Source: an uncultured Lachnospiraceae bacterium
GTDB taxonomy: Bacteria > Bacillota > Clostridia > Lachnospirales > Lachnospiraceae
Direction: 5' to 3'
DNA length: 63,477 bases
Assembly: GCA_910578475.1 (NCBI GenBank)
Contig: CAJTRK010000018.1
Span: 1-63,477 of the forward strand
The notes under the pieces: generated by a model
The model's database searches: none
What the model saw: only the letters and a program-made list of their open reading frames with translations
Told to the model about the DNA's origin: nothing
Made by a program: the position numbers and the translations under genes
Part shown: piece after piece, positions 6,748 through 15,438 of the stretch
Numbering within the stretch: the first letter of the stretch is position 1
Layout of the letters: each line of letters opens with the position of its first letter

Positions 6748-8373
6748 ATGGCAAAGGAAATCAAATATGGAGCAGAAGCAAGAGCAGCTTTGGAAGCCGG
6801 CGTTAATAAACTGACCGATACGGTAAGAGTAACACTCGGACCGAAAGGACGGAACGTCGTTCTGGATAAGTCTTATGGCGCGCCGCTTATTACAAATGAC
6901 GGTGTTACCATTGCAAAAGAAATCGAACTGGAAGATGCTTTCGAAAACATGGGCGCACAGCTCGTTAAAGAAGTAGCGACCAAGACAAACGATGTAGCGG
7001 GCGACGGTACGACGACGGCAACCGTTCTGGCACAGGCGATGGTCAATGCGGGAATGAAGAATCTGGCAGCAGGTGCGAATCCGATTATTTTAAGAAAAGG
7101 AATGAAGAAGGCAACGGACGTTGCGGTAGATGCGATTGCCAAAATGAGCTCCAAAGTAAACGGCAAAGAGCACATCGCAAGAGTAGCGGCGATTTCCGCA
7201 GGCGACGAAGAAGTAGGACAGCTTGTGGCGGACGCAATGGAAAAAGTATCCGGTGACGGCGTTATTACAATCGAAGAGAGCAAGACCATGCTGACCGAAT
7301 TGGACCTGGTAGAAGGTATGCAGTTCGACAGAGGATATATCTCCGCTTACATGGCAACCGATATGGATAAGATGGAAGCGACACTGGAAAATCCGTATAT
7401 TCTGATTACGGATAAGAAGATTTCCAATATTCAGGAGATTCTTCCGATTCTGGAGCAGATTGTACAGTCCGGCGCAAAACTGCTGATTATTGCGGAAGAC
7501 GTGGAAGGTGAAGCGCTGACAACACTGATTGTCAACAAACTGCGCGGCACATTCAATGTTGTAGCCGTAAAAGCGCCCGGTTATGGTGACAGAAGAAAAG
7601 CGATGTTAGAGGATATTGCGATTCTGACAGGCGGTCAGGTTATCAGTTCTGAACTCGGTCTGGAACTGAAAGATGCGACGATGGAGCAGCTTGGACGTGC
7701 GAAATCCGTTAAGATTCAGAAAGAAAACACCGTTATCGTTGACGGCGAAGGCGATAAAGCGGCAATCGAAGCAAGAATCGGACAGATTAGAAAACAGATT
7801 GAAGAAACAACATCCGATTTTGATAAAGAGAAACTGCAGGAGCGTCTTGCGAAACTGGCGGGCGGCGTTGCCGTAATCCGTGTCGGCGCTGCGACGGAAA
7901 CGGAAATGAAGGAAGCGAAGCTTCGTCTGGAAGATGCCCTTGCGGCGACGAGAGCGGCTGCGGAAGAAGGCATTATCGCAGGCGGCGGTTCCGCATATAT
8001 CCACGCATCCAAAGAAGTTTCCAAGCTGGCGGACACACTGGAAGGCGACGAAAAGACAGGTGCGCAGATTGTATTGAAGGCGCTGGAATCTCCTTTGTAT
8101 CATATCGTAGCCAATGCGGGACTGGAAGGCTCCGTTATCATCAGCAAGGTAAGAGAGTCCAATGTCGGAATCGGATTCGATGCGTTGAAAGAGGAATATG
8201 TTGATATGGTAGAAGCAGGCATCCTGGACCCGGCAAAGGTTTCCAGAAGCGCATTGCAGAACGCGACAAGCGTTGCATCCACACTTCTTACAACGGAGTC
8301 GGTCGTTGCGAATATCAAAGAAGCAGAGCCTGCAATGCCTGCAGGCGGCGCCGGAATGGGCGGAATGATGTAA
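6748..8373 (+). CDS. groEL: Chaperonin GroEL
   Basis: 541 residues, full length. ATP-driven folding chamber, tetradecameric, cytoplasmic. It starts MAKEIKYGAEARAALEAGV after CAGGAGG. Nucleotide-binding segments LGPKGRNVVLDKSYG and GDGTTTATVLAQAMV are intact, as are the apical-domain motifs EGMQFDRGYISAYM and VKAPGYGDRRKAMLEDIA. The C-terminus ends in the usual GGM-rich tail (AGMGGMM). A bidirectional terminator follows. The 135-nt gap to groES holds a hairpin repeat; co-transcription from the CIRCE promoter is expected. Confidence 0.98.
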   Translation: MAKEIKYGAEARAALEAGVNKLTDTVRVTLGPKGRNVVLDKSYGAPLITNDGVTIAKEIELEDAFENMGAQLVKEVATKTNDVAGDGTTTATVLAQAMVNAGMKNLAAGANPIILRKGMKKATDVAVDAIAKMSSKVNGKEHIARVAAISAGDEEVGQLVADAMEKVSGDGVITIEESKTMLTELDLVEGMQFDRGYISAYMATDMDKMEATLENPYILITDKKISNIQEILPILEQIVQSGAKLLIIAEDVEGEALTTLIVNKLRGTFNVVAVKAPGYGDRRKAMLEDIAILTGGQVISSELGLELKDATMEQLGRAKSVKIQKENTVIVDGEGDKAAIEARIGQIRKQIEETTSDFDKEKLQERLAKLAGGVAVIRVGAATETEMKEAKLRLEDALAATRAAAEEGIIAGGGSAYIHASKEVSKLADTLEGDEKTGAQIVLKALESPLYHIVANAGLEGSVIISKVRESNVGIGFDALKEEYVDMVEAGILDPAKVSRSALQNATSVASTLLTTESVVANIKEAEPAMPAGGAGMGGMM

Positions 8374-8423
8374 AAATTTAAATTTGCTTCGCAAATTAAA
8401 AATGTGGTTTATGATATATAAAA

Positions 8424-8456
8424 GGGACACAGATATTTTCTGTGTCCCCCTTTTTG
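8424..8456. terminator. Bidirectional terminator between groEL and the DUF2339 gene
   Basis: GGGACACAGA (8424-8433) pairs with TCTGTGTCCC (8439-8448); flanked by an A run on one side and T5 on the other. The genes are convergent. A small AATTTGC/GCAAATT hairpin lies just before it near 8380-8397. Confidence 0.85.
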
Positions 8457-8471
8457 TTATGAAAACATCAT

Positions 8472-10676
8472 TTATTTCTTTTTCAGATGATGGTCAATAC
8501 GATTGTAAAGGAAGCTGATGACGAAGCACAGGAGACCGCAGACGAAGAAGCTGACTGCATTTTCAAGGGTGCTGTCGTACCGGATATCTAACATGATTAA
8601 TTTCACGACACTGACCATGGAAAGAATCAGGCCGTACAACCGAAACGTGACGGTATTTTTATAAAAACCGATAACGATGCTCAGGATAGCGAACAGCAGA
8701 AGGCTGATGCTGATAAGATAGCTGGCGACTTCGTAGGAATGGAGAATGCAGAGCATCAGCAGCGTGTATTTCAGGGCGATATAATATCCTGCGCGGGCGT
8801 TCTTTTGCAGAATATTGGCAGAATGAACGGTGAACAGCAGTACGGTTATCAGAATGACCGGAATCTGCCAGAATGTGTAGAATAAAAACAGACAGCCCAT
8901 AAGCATCAACAGCCCGTTGATGATATATGTCATGATTTCGATGGGCTTTTCGCTGCCAAGATATTGAAATTTTGACAGTGCAAGATGCAGCGCGGAGATG
9001 ACAAAAAATGTAACCAGTTCCGCTCTTGTCGAGATGCGGCTGAAATCGTTTAACTGAAAGAAAGTATAGCTGCAGTCATATACGATAAACATGGCAGCAA
9101 GCGTCACCGTGAGATAGCCGGCGAGTCTGAAGGGCAGGCCATCCGTTCTGGAGCCAAAATACCAGAATACGGCATAGGACAGAAGAATCATGATGAGATG
9201 TTCCGGGCTGTCTGCCAGCGGCAGAAAGGCGAACAGGAAAGCGATGCCCGCATAAAGATAAGTCTTTTCCTTTTTCAATCCGCCGTAGAACAGGAACGGA
9301 AGGACCGTAAGGTACGCATAGAGATGGCGGCTGATGAAAATACTGTGATAGCAGGCGGTCCAGATAAGAAAAAAGGCAAAGAGCTTTGAAACGATTCCGT
9401 ACGCCGCGTTCTTTTTGGTGATATAGAATAATAAAAGAATGGATAAACTATAAATGAGAGCGAGGAAAACATCCTCCGGCCAGTCCGTCAAATGATTGAG
9501 CAGACCGATGAAAAGGCAGGACGCGGCAATCGTCAGAAGCTGGAAAGTGATGCCGTTTCCATTGTTTTCCCGATAGAAGAGGACGTATTCCAGCAAAAGA
9601 AATAACAGGAGCAAAATCACGGATATGGTCTGAGGCGTCGTTGATACCGGATGGGAAAACGATTCCAGAAAGAGAATGCCGGATGTCAGCACGAATACAT
9701 TCAGAAGCCTGAAAATATGGTTGTGCAGATTGCTTTGGAAAACTCTTTTTTGGGCAGCAGGGGACGGGGAATCTGACTCGGCATTCCGGCGCGGGAGAGG
9801 GAACCGGGCCGCATTTGAAAAAACGAAAGCGGAAATAAAATAGAAGACTGTCAGTACAAGAAATTTGACCGCATCGGCGTCGTAAACGCAGAGAGAAGTC
9901 CCGAGAATCGTGGCAATCAGAATGCCAAGTTGTCCGATGATATGAAAAATAAGGCTTTTTAATCTGGAAAGATATCTGACAAAAACAGCCCATACCAGAA
10001 TCAGCGCATACAAAATCATATCGCCGAATACTTTGAAGTACAGGTCGCTCAACAACAGGGATATGTACAGGGAGCCGACACCGCAGCCGATGACTGCAAT
10101 ATAGAACTTATTTGCCGGATTTTTGCCGGACAGAATAAATCCTGCGGACAGGAGTCCGAAACTGAGGATATACAGCCCGGCCAGTTTCATCGCGTCGGTC
10201 AGATAGGGAAGCATGAGTGTGGCAAAGATAATCAGGCTGATAAATATCAGCACAGAGGCAAATATGCCCATAAAACTTTTGCCGAAAAGCTTTTCGTAGT
10301 CTTGGCGGGGGATATCCCGGGAAACGGGGCCAGGTGTCGGATAATGCCCGACAGCCTGAGTCTGGAACGCGGCATGCTGCGGATAGGTTCCGGGTGGCGG
10401 ATAGGCTCCGGGCATTGTTTCTGCCTGCGGCCTTCCGGCTTCGGCATATGCCGCCGGTACAGCCGTACGCTGTGTCTGCCGGTCTTTCAGCATCCGGAAT
10501 TGTTGATTCATGTATTTCAGCTCGGTTTCCAGATAAAAGATTTTTTCCTGGCAGAGCGATTTGCTTTCCGGCGACTGTTCGCTGTGGGAACACTGATAGA
10601 TAAGGTCGTTCAGTTTTTTGCGCGTACGCAGTAATTCGTTTTCGAAATTTAAAAGGTCTATTTCATTTTGATTCAT
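8472..10676 (-). CDS. Large polytopic membrane protein, DUF2339-like
   Basis: 734 residues. Residues about 1-70 form a charged, probably coiled-coil segment; 70-130 is rich in Pro, Gln and Tyr (PGAYPPPGTYPQHAAFQ); from about 135 to the end there are some 18-20 hydrophobic segments with short loops and a basic end (NRIDHHLKKK). This layout matches DUF2339 membrane proteins, whose function is unknown. The start is preceded by GAAAGG. It is transcribed alone, convergent to groEL and divergent from rel. It has no catalytic motif that I recognise. It could be an envelope scaffold or transporter, but nothing in the sequence decides this. Confidence 0.7.
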   Translation of the reverse strand: MNQNEIDLLNFENELLRTRKKLNDLIYQCSHSEQSPESKSLCQEKIFYLETELKYMNQQFRMLKDRQTQRTAVPAAYAEAGRPQAETMPGAYPPPGTYPQHAAFQTQAVGHYPTPGPVSRDIPRQDYEKLFGKSFMGIFASVLIFISLIIFATLMLPYLTDAMKLAGLYILSFGLLSAGFILSGKNPANKFYIAVIGCGVGSLYISLLLSDLYFKVFGDMILYALILVWAVFVRYLSRLKSLIFHIIGQLGILIATILGTSLCVYDADAVKFLVLTVFYFISAFVFSNAARFPLPRRNAESDSPSPAAQKRVFQSNLHNHIFRLLNVFVLTSGILFLESFSHPVSTTPQTISVILLLLFLLLEYVLFYRENNGNGITFQLLTIAASCLFIGLLNHLTDWPEDVFLALIYSLSILLLFYITKKNAAYGIVSKLFAFFLIWTACYHSIFISRHLYAYLTVLPFLFYGGLKKEKTYLYAGIAFLFAFLPLADSPEHLIMILLSYAVFWYFGSRTDGLPFRLAGYLTVTLAAMFIVYDCSYTFFQLNDFSRISTRAELVTFFVISALHLALSKFQYLGSEKPIEIMTYIINGLLMLMGCLFLFYTFWQIPVILITVLLFTVHSANILQKNARAGYYIALKYTLLMLCILHSYEVASYLISISLLLFAILSIVIGFYKNTVTFRLYGLILSMVSVVKLIMLDIRYDSTLENAVSFFVCGLLCFVISFLYNRIDHHLKKK

Positions 10677-10808
10677 AGGATATAAGCCTTTCGTGAGTTT
10701 TGCATATAATATATAGTAATGAAGGATAAAAAGAGTGCGCTTTTTCTTAAAATGTTATCATTGATGCCCGATACCGTCAAGAAAATTGACGTGTCAGAGG
10801 GTACGGGT

Positions 10809-10863
10809 GTGTCAAATTTTTGACACTATTTATATTGACTAAGCAGGGCGGTTCATGTATTCT
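10809..10863 (+). promoter_or_regulatory. Palindrome and possible promoter upstream of rel
   Basis: GTGTCAAA-TT-TTTGACAC (10809-10826) is a perfect 8-bp inverted repeat, suited to a dimeric regulator. Downstream, TTGACT (10835-10840), spacer 17 and TATTCT (10858-10863) form a moderate sigma-A-type promoter. A second GACGTGTCA half-site lies near 10790. The 240 nt between the divergent DUF2339 gene and rel hold no other gene. Confidence 0.4.
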
Positions 10864-10919
10864 TTAAATATCACTCAAAAATGAACAGCAGAAAACAGAA
10901 CAAAGCGGCTGGTGAGATT

Positions 10920-13232
10920 ATGGCGACAGAAGAAAAGAAAGAAGTTGTCTTTGATGACGGAAGAATTGAATCAATAGAGGAATTTCAGAGTCCTGAAGCG
11001 CTGTATCAGGAACTGATTGCCCGCGTGCGGAAATATCACCCTTCGGATGATATTTCTTTGATTGAAAAAGCGTACGCGGTAGCATATGAAGCGCATAAAG
11101 ACCAGGTTCGCAAATCCGGAGAGCCTTATATTATTCATCCGCTGTGTGTGGCGATTGTACTGGCGGATTTAGAGCTTGACAAGGAGACGATTGTTGCGGG
11201 TCTTCTGCATGATGTAGTGGAGGATACGCCGATAACGGACGAGGAAATCGCGGCGAAATTCGGCGTGGATGTGGCGCTGATTGTTGACGGCGTTACGAAG
11301 CTGGATAAACTGAGTTTTCACGGGGAACCGGGCAGCGATAAAGATGCGGAGAAACTGGAAAGACAGGCCGAAAATCTGCGGAAAATGTTTCTGGCGATGG
11401 CGAAGGATATCCGCGTCATTTTAATCAAACTGGCCGACAGGCTGCATAACATGAGGACTTTACAGTATCGTAAGGTGGAGAAGCAGCAGGAGGTCGCAAG
11501 AGAAACACTGGATATTTATTCACCGATTGCACAGCGGCTTGGTATTTCCAAGATTAAAGTGGAATTGGATGACCTTTCTTTGAAATATCTGGAACCGGAA
11601 GCCTATTATGAGCTGGTGGATACGATTGCGGTCCGCAAGAGTGTGCGGGAAAAATATATTCAGACAATCGTAGACGAAGTGGGCGAGCATATTGCGCGCG
11701 CCGGCATCAAGGCTCAGATAGACGGCCGCATCAAGCATTTTTTCAGCATTTACAAAAAAATGAAAAATCAGAATAAGACCATAGACCAGATTTATGATTT
11801 ATTCGCGGTGCGTATCATCGTGGACACAGTCATGGACTGCTATGCGGCGCTCGGCGTGATTCATGAGATGTACAAACCGATTCCGGGAAGGTTTAAAGAT
11901 TATATTGCCGTTCCGAAGGCCAATATGTATCAGTCTCTTCATACGACGCTGATTGGTTCTTCCGGACAGCCTTTTGAAATACAGATTCGTACTTATGAGA
12001 TGCACAAGGCGGCTGAGTACGGTATTGCCGCGCATTGGAAATATAAGGAAGCATCCGACGGCAAGAAGGTGGAAGCACAGGAGGAGGAAAAGCTTGTCTG
12101 GCTGCGGCAGATATTGGAATGGCAGCAGACGGCGGAAGACAACAAAGAATTTATGAAGCTCTTAAAGAGCGATTTGAATCTTTTTTCCGACCATGTATAC
12201 TGCTTTACGCCGACCGGAGACGTCAAAAATCTTCCGGCGGGTTCGACGCCGATTGATTTCGCGTACAGCATTCACAGCGCGGTCGGCAATAAAATGATTG
12301 GCGCAAGAGTGAACGGCAAGCTTGTGACCATTGATTATGAAATTAAAAACGGTGACAGGATTGAAATCCTGACATCCCAAAATTCCAAAGGACCGAGCCG
12401 GGACTGGCTGAATCTGGTAAAGAGCACGCAGGCAAAAAATAAGATTAATCAGTGGTTTAAACAGGAATTAAAAGAGGATAATATTGTTAAGGGAAGAGAA
12501 CTTCTTTTAAATTACTGTAAAGCCAAGTCTGTTAATACACAGGATATCCTGATTCCCCGATATGAAGAAGCCATTATGAAAAAATATGGTTTCCGGGACT
12601 GGGACTCCGTTCTTGCGGCGGTGGGACATGGCGGCCTGAAGGAAGGCCAGATTATCAACCGGATGCAGGAACAGTATGATATCGACCATAAAAAAGAGAT
12701 TTCCGATGAGGAAGTGCTGGCAGAGGTAAAGGAAAATGCGCAGCATAGCCGGATGCAGCCGAGAAAAGGCACGAGCAGTATTGTCGTGAAAGGAATTCAT
12801 GATGTTGCGGTGCGGTTTTCCAAATGCTGCAGTCCCGTGCCGGGAGATGAAATCGTCGGTTTTGTCACGAGGGGACGCGGCGTTTCCATTCACCGGACGG
12901 ATTGTATTAACATTCTGAATCTGCCGGAAATCGAATGCGTCAGGCTGATTGATGCGGAGTGGCAGCAGGAGGCGGCGGATAACGGGGACGAGAAATATCT
13001 GGCGGAAATCAGCATTTATGCCAATAACAGGAACGGCCTTCTGGCGGATGTTTCCAGAGCGCTGACGGAGAAAGATATTGATATTATTGCATTGAATACG
13101 CGGATTAATAAGCAGGGAACCGCTACGATTACGGTCAGCTTTGAAATTCGAAGCAGGGAAGAACTGAACCGGATAATCGATAAAATAAGAACGATAGACA
13201 GCGTTATTGATATCGAAAGAACGACGGGATAA
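10920..13232 (+). CDS. rel: Bifunctional (p)ppGpp synthetase/hydrolase
   Basis: Makes and degrades (p)ppGpp in the stringent response. 770 residues from the ATG at 10920 (GGTGAG upstream); an ATG at 10881 is in frame but lacks a ribosome site. The N-terminal HD hydrolase is intact (HPLCVAIVLADL, HDVVEDT, KLADRLHNMRT). The synthetase has GRFKDYIAVPKANMYQSLHT, with the RFKD signature of bifunctional enzymes rather than the acidic form of RelA-only synthetases. TGS (VYCFTPTGDVKNLPAGSTPIDFAYSIH), a CCSPVPGD zinc-finger region and a C-terminal ACT domain follow. It is the only long Rel-type enzyme in the window. A hydrolase gene follows across a hairpin repeat. Confidence 0.95.
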   Translation: MATEEKKEVVFDDGRIESIEEFQSPEALYQELIARVRKYHPSDDISLIEKAYAVAYEAHKDQVRKSGEPYIIHPLCVAIVLADLELDKETIVAGLLHDVVEDTPITDEEIAAKFGVDVALIVDGVTKLDKLSFHGEPGSDKDAEKLERQAENLRKMFLAMAKDIRVILIKLADRLHNMRTLQYRKVEKQQEVARETLDIYSPIAQRLGISKIKVELDDLSLKYLEPEAYYELVDTIAVRKSVREKYIQTIVDEVGEHIARAGIKAQIDGRIKHFFSIYKKMKNQNKTIDQIYDLFAVRIIVDTVMDCYAALGVIHEMYKPIPGRFKDYIAVPKANMYQSLHTTLIGSSGQPFEIQIRTYEMHKAAEYGIAAHWKYKEASDGKKVEAQEEEKLVWLRQILEWQQTAEDNKEFMKLLKSDLNLFSDHVYCFTPTGDVKNLPAGSTPIDFAYSIHSAVGNKMIGARVNGKLVTIDYEIKNGDRIEILTSQNSKGPSRDWLNLVKSTQAKNKINQWFKQELKEDNIVKGRELLLNYCKAKSVNTQDILIPRYEEAIMKKYGFRDWDSVLAAVGHGGLKEGQIINRMQEQYDIDHKKEISDEEVLAEVKENAQHSRMQPRKGTSSIVVKGIHDVAVRFSKCCSPVPGDEIVGFVTRGRGVSIHRTDCINILNLPEIECVRLIDAEWQQEAADNGDEKYLAEISIYANNRNGLLADVSRALTEKDIDIIALNTRINKQGTATITVSFEIRSREELNRIIDKIRTIDSVIDIERTTG

Positions 13233-13240
13233 GAGTGTGA

Positions 13241-13299
13241 GAAGAACTTCTAAAGACTTGCGCCAATGGGCGATTCGTCAAGAAGTTCTACGATTTGCG
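13241..13299 (+). repeat. Hairpin repeat family B, copy 2
   Basis: GAACTTCT (13244-13251) pairs with AGAAGTTC (13281-13288); inside is a smaller GCGCC/GGGCG hairpin, and ACGATTTGC follows. Compared with the copy at 41115 the stem shows paired C/G exchanges on both arms, so structure is kept while sequence changes. Confidence 0.75.
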
Positions 13300-13343
13300 G
13301 CGCTGTAAGCGGCAGGACATGCAATGAAAGGAGCGTATACCGG

Positions 13344-13973
13344 ATGGGAAATTTAAAAGTGGGCAGACTGATGCTTGGTATCTGTCAGACCAACTGCTAT
13401 TTTGTTTATCAGGAAGGGGAAAAAGACGTAATCTTTTTTGACCCGGCGGATAAAGGCGATTATATTTATGAAGCGCTGAAAGAAAAAGGGTTTCAGGTGG
13501 CGGGCATTTTGCTGACGCACGGACATTTTGACCATATCTGGGGAACGAATAAACTGCGGGAGCTGTCCGGAGCGCCGATTTATGCTTATGAAGAAGAAAA
13601 AGTATTATGCGAGGATGCCTCTGTAAATGTGTCGGAGCAGGTCGGCAGGCCTTATACGGTCATACCGGACAGGTATTTAAAAGACAACGAAGAAATCACG
13701 ATTGCGGGAATGACATGCAGACTGTTGGCGACGCCCGGCCATACGGTGGGAAGCTGCTGTTATTATTTTGAAGAAGACGGAATTTTAATCAGCGGAGATA
13801 CGCTGTTCCAGGAATCGGTGGGAAGAACGGACCTGGCGACGGGAAGCATGAGCACGCTCGTTCGTTCCGTGAAAGAAAAACTGTTTGTTCTGCCGGACGA
13901 TGTCAAAGTATATCCGGGACATGGCGAGACGACGGATATCGGCCATGAAAAAAAGTACAATCCGTTCTTATAG
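13344..13973 (+). CDS. Glyoxalase-II-like metallo-beta-lactamase-fold hydrolase
   Basis: 209 residues. The metal ligands of the family are all present: THGHFDH, a His in TPGHTVGS, the Asp of SGDTLF and PGHGE near the end. The protein begins MGNLKVGRLMLGICQTNCY, typical of the small hydroxyacylglutathione-hydrolase-like proteins found next to rel in clostridia. The ATG at 13344 has AAAGGAG 10 nt upstream; the longer open frame runs back through the hairpin repeat. Substrate unknown: thioester hydrolysis is likely from the family, but glutathione use is doubtful in clostridia. Confidence 0.85.
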   Translation: MGNLKVGRLMLGICQTNCYFVYQEGEKDVIFFDPADKGDYIYEALKEKGFQVAGILLTHGHFDHIWGTNKLRELSGAPIYAYEEEKVLCEDASVNVSEQVGRPYTVIPDRYLKDNEEITIAGMTCRLLATPGHTVGSCCYYFEEDGILISGDTLFQESVGRTDLATGSMSTLVRSVKEKLFVLPDDVKVYPGHGETTDIGHEKKYNPFL

Positions 13974-14100
13974 GTTGAAAAAGCAGAGTGAAGCGAAGTT
14001 TTAAGGAGATATGCGGTTGGAAGAAATGAGTCTTTCAGCCGCAAATTTGTGAAAGAAATAAAATGCGCCGGTTTGTCAGGCCGCAGTTTTGGAAGGGAGA

Positions 14101-15438
14101 ATGGACGTAAACATGGCGGAACAGATATCGTCGCTTGCCCGTGAGGTCATCCGGCTGGCACATGATGGTATTCTCATCAATATGCGTTTTCTGGATGTGG
14201 CGCTCGATAAATTAAAGCTGGAAGAGCGGGAAGGGATGGGCGCGTTTGTCTTTGACGGAAGTATGCTCTATTATGACCCGGCGCTTTTGCTGACCCGGTA
14301 TCGGAAAGAGCCTCATTTTGCGGTACGGCTTTATCTGCATGTGCTTTTGCATTGTATTTTTTACCATAGTTATCAGACCGATAAGCTGGAGCGGGAACTG
14401 TGGGATTTATCGACCGATATCGCGGTGGAAAACACCATTCTGGAGATGAATCTGCATCTTGCCGCGCTGCCTTCGGACGCGGTTTTGCAGGGCAGGATGG
14501 ATATTCTGAAAAAACAGGCCGGCGGGCTTACGGCGGAGAAGCTTTACAGACATTTCCGGATAGAACAGCCTTCCGGCAAGGCGTTGAAAGAGTGGCGTGA
14601 ACTGTGCCATTATGACGAGCATCTGTACTGGGACAGGAAAGAAGAACTGACGCTCTCCGGAGAGGAGTGGCGCAAGGTCAGCGAGCGAGTAAAGGCCGAT
14701 TTGAAATCTTTTTCCAAAGATAAAAACAACGCGCAGAGCATGGAAGAAAATCTGAAAGAGGCCACGCGGGAAAAATATGATTACAGCGATTTCCTGCGGC
14801 GTTTTATGACGATGGGGGAAACGATACAGGTCAACGACGACGAATTCGATTATATTTATTACACTTATGGTCTTTCGCATTATGGCAATATGCCGCTCGT
14901 AGAGCCGTTGGAATATAAGGATGCCAATAAAATCAAAGATTTCGTGATTGCGGTCGATACGTCGGCGTCCTGCCGCGGAGAACTGGTACAGGCTTTTCTC
15001 AGTAAAACTTACCGGATAATGCAGCAGAAAGAAAATTTTTTCCGAAAAATCAATGTGCATATCATTCAGTGTGACAATGAAGTGCAGAGCGATACGAAAA
15101 TAACCTGTCCGGAAGAGTTCGAAGAGTTCATGAAGGACGGCAGACTGCGGGGGTTCGGGTCTACGGATTTCAGGCCGGTATTTCAATATGTGGAAGCATT
15201 ACAGGAGGCCGGGGAGTTTGAAGAGCTGAAAGGACTGTTGTATTTTACGGACGGATACGGTATCTATCCGGAACGGATGCCGGAATACGATACGGCGTTT
15301 GTTTTTCTGCGGGAAGATGGAGAAGCGCCGGAAGTGCCGCCCTGGGCGATAAAAATCGTGTTAAATGAAGAACAGGTCGGGCAGGGATTGAGCGCTGACG
15401 AAACGGATATGGATGAGAATGGAGAAGCAGAATGTTAA
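14101..15438 (+). CDS. VWA-like protein, DUF2201 family
   Basis: About 445 residues. The N-terminal half resembles the metallopeptidase-like DUF2201 N domain, but where related proteins have HExxH this one reads HVLLHCIFYH, without the glutamate, so protease activity is doubtful. The C-terminal half is a VWA-like domain with a complete MIDAS set: DTSAS, the Thr of GSTDF and the Asp of FTDGYG. The start is uncertain: the ATG at 14101 sits only 1-2 nt after AGGGAG, while the ATG at 14113 has a spacing of about 12. The gene overlaps the following MoxR-type ATPase by 7 nt, the classical MoxR-VWA pairing, with the VWA gene first. Such pairs act as chaperone-like assembly or metal-insertion machines. 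Confidence 0.8.
   Translation: MDVNMAEQISSLAREVIRLAHDGILINMRFLDVALDKLKLEEREGMGAFVFDGSMLYYDPALLLTRYRKEPHFAVRLYLHVLLHCIFYHSYQTDKLERELWDLSTDIAVENTILEMNLHLAALPSDAVLQGRMDILKKQAGGLTAEKLYRHFRIEQPSGKALKEWRELCHYDEHLYWDRKEELTLSGEEWRKVSERVKADLKSFSKDKNNAQSMEENLKEATREKYDYSDFLRRFMTMGETIQVNDDEFDYIYYTYGLSHYGNMPLVEPLEYKDANKIKDFVIAVDTSASCRGELVQAFLSKTYRIMQQKENFFRKINVHIIQCDNEVQSDTKITCPEEFEEFMKDGRLRGFGSTDFRPVFQYVEALQEAGEFEELKGLLYFTDGYGIYPERMPEYDTAFVFLREDGEAPEVPPWAIKIVLNEEQVGQGLSADETDMDENGEAEC

Noticed and set aside
7606..8430. A 274-codon open frame antisense to groEL, and similar long antisense frames over ychF (40032-40919), recJ (22579-23385) and the VWA gene (14407-15186)
   Set aside because: All lie inside well-supported genes, have no ribosome site, and encode sequences rich in Arg, Cys, His and Phe with no domain; they arise from codon bias of the sense gene.
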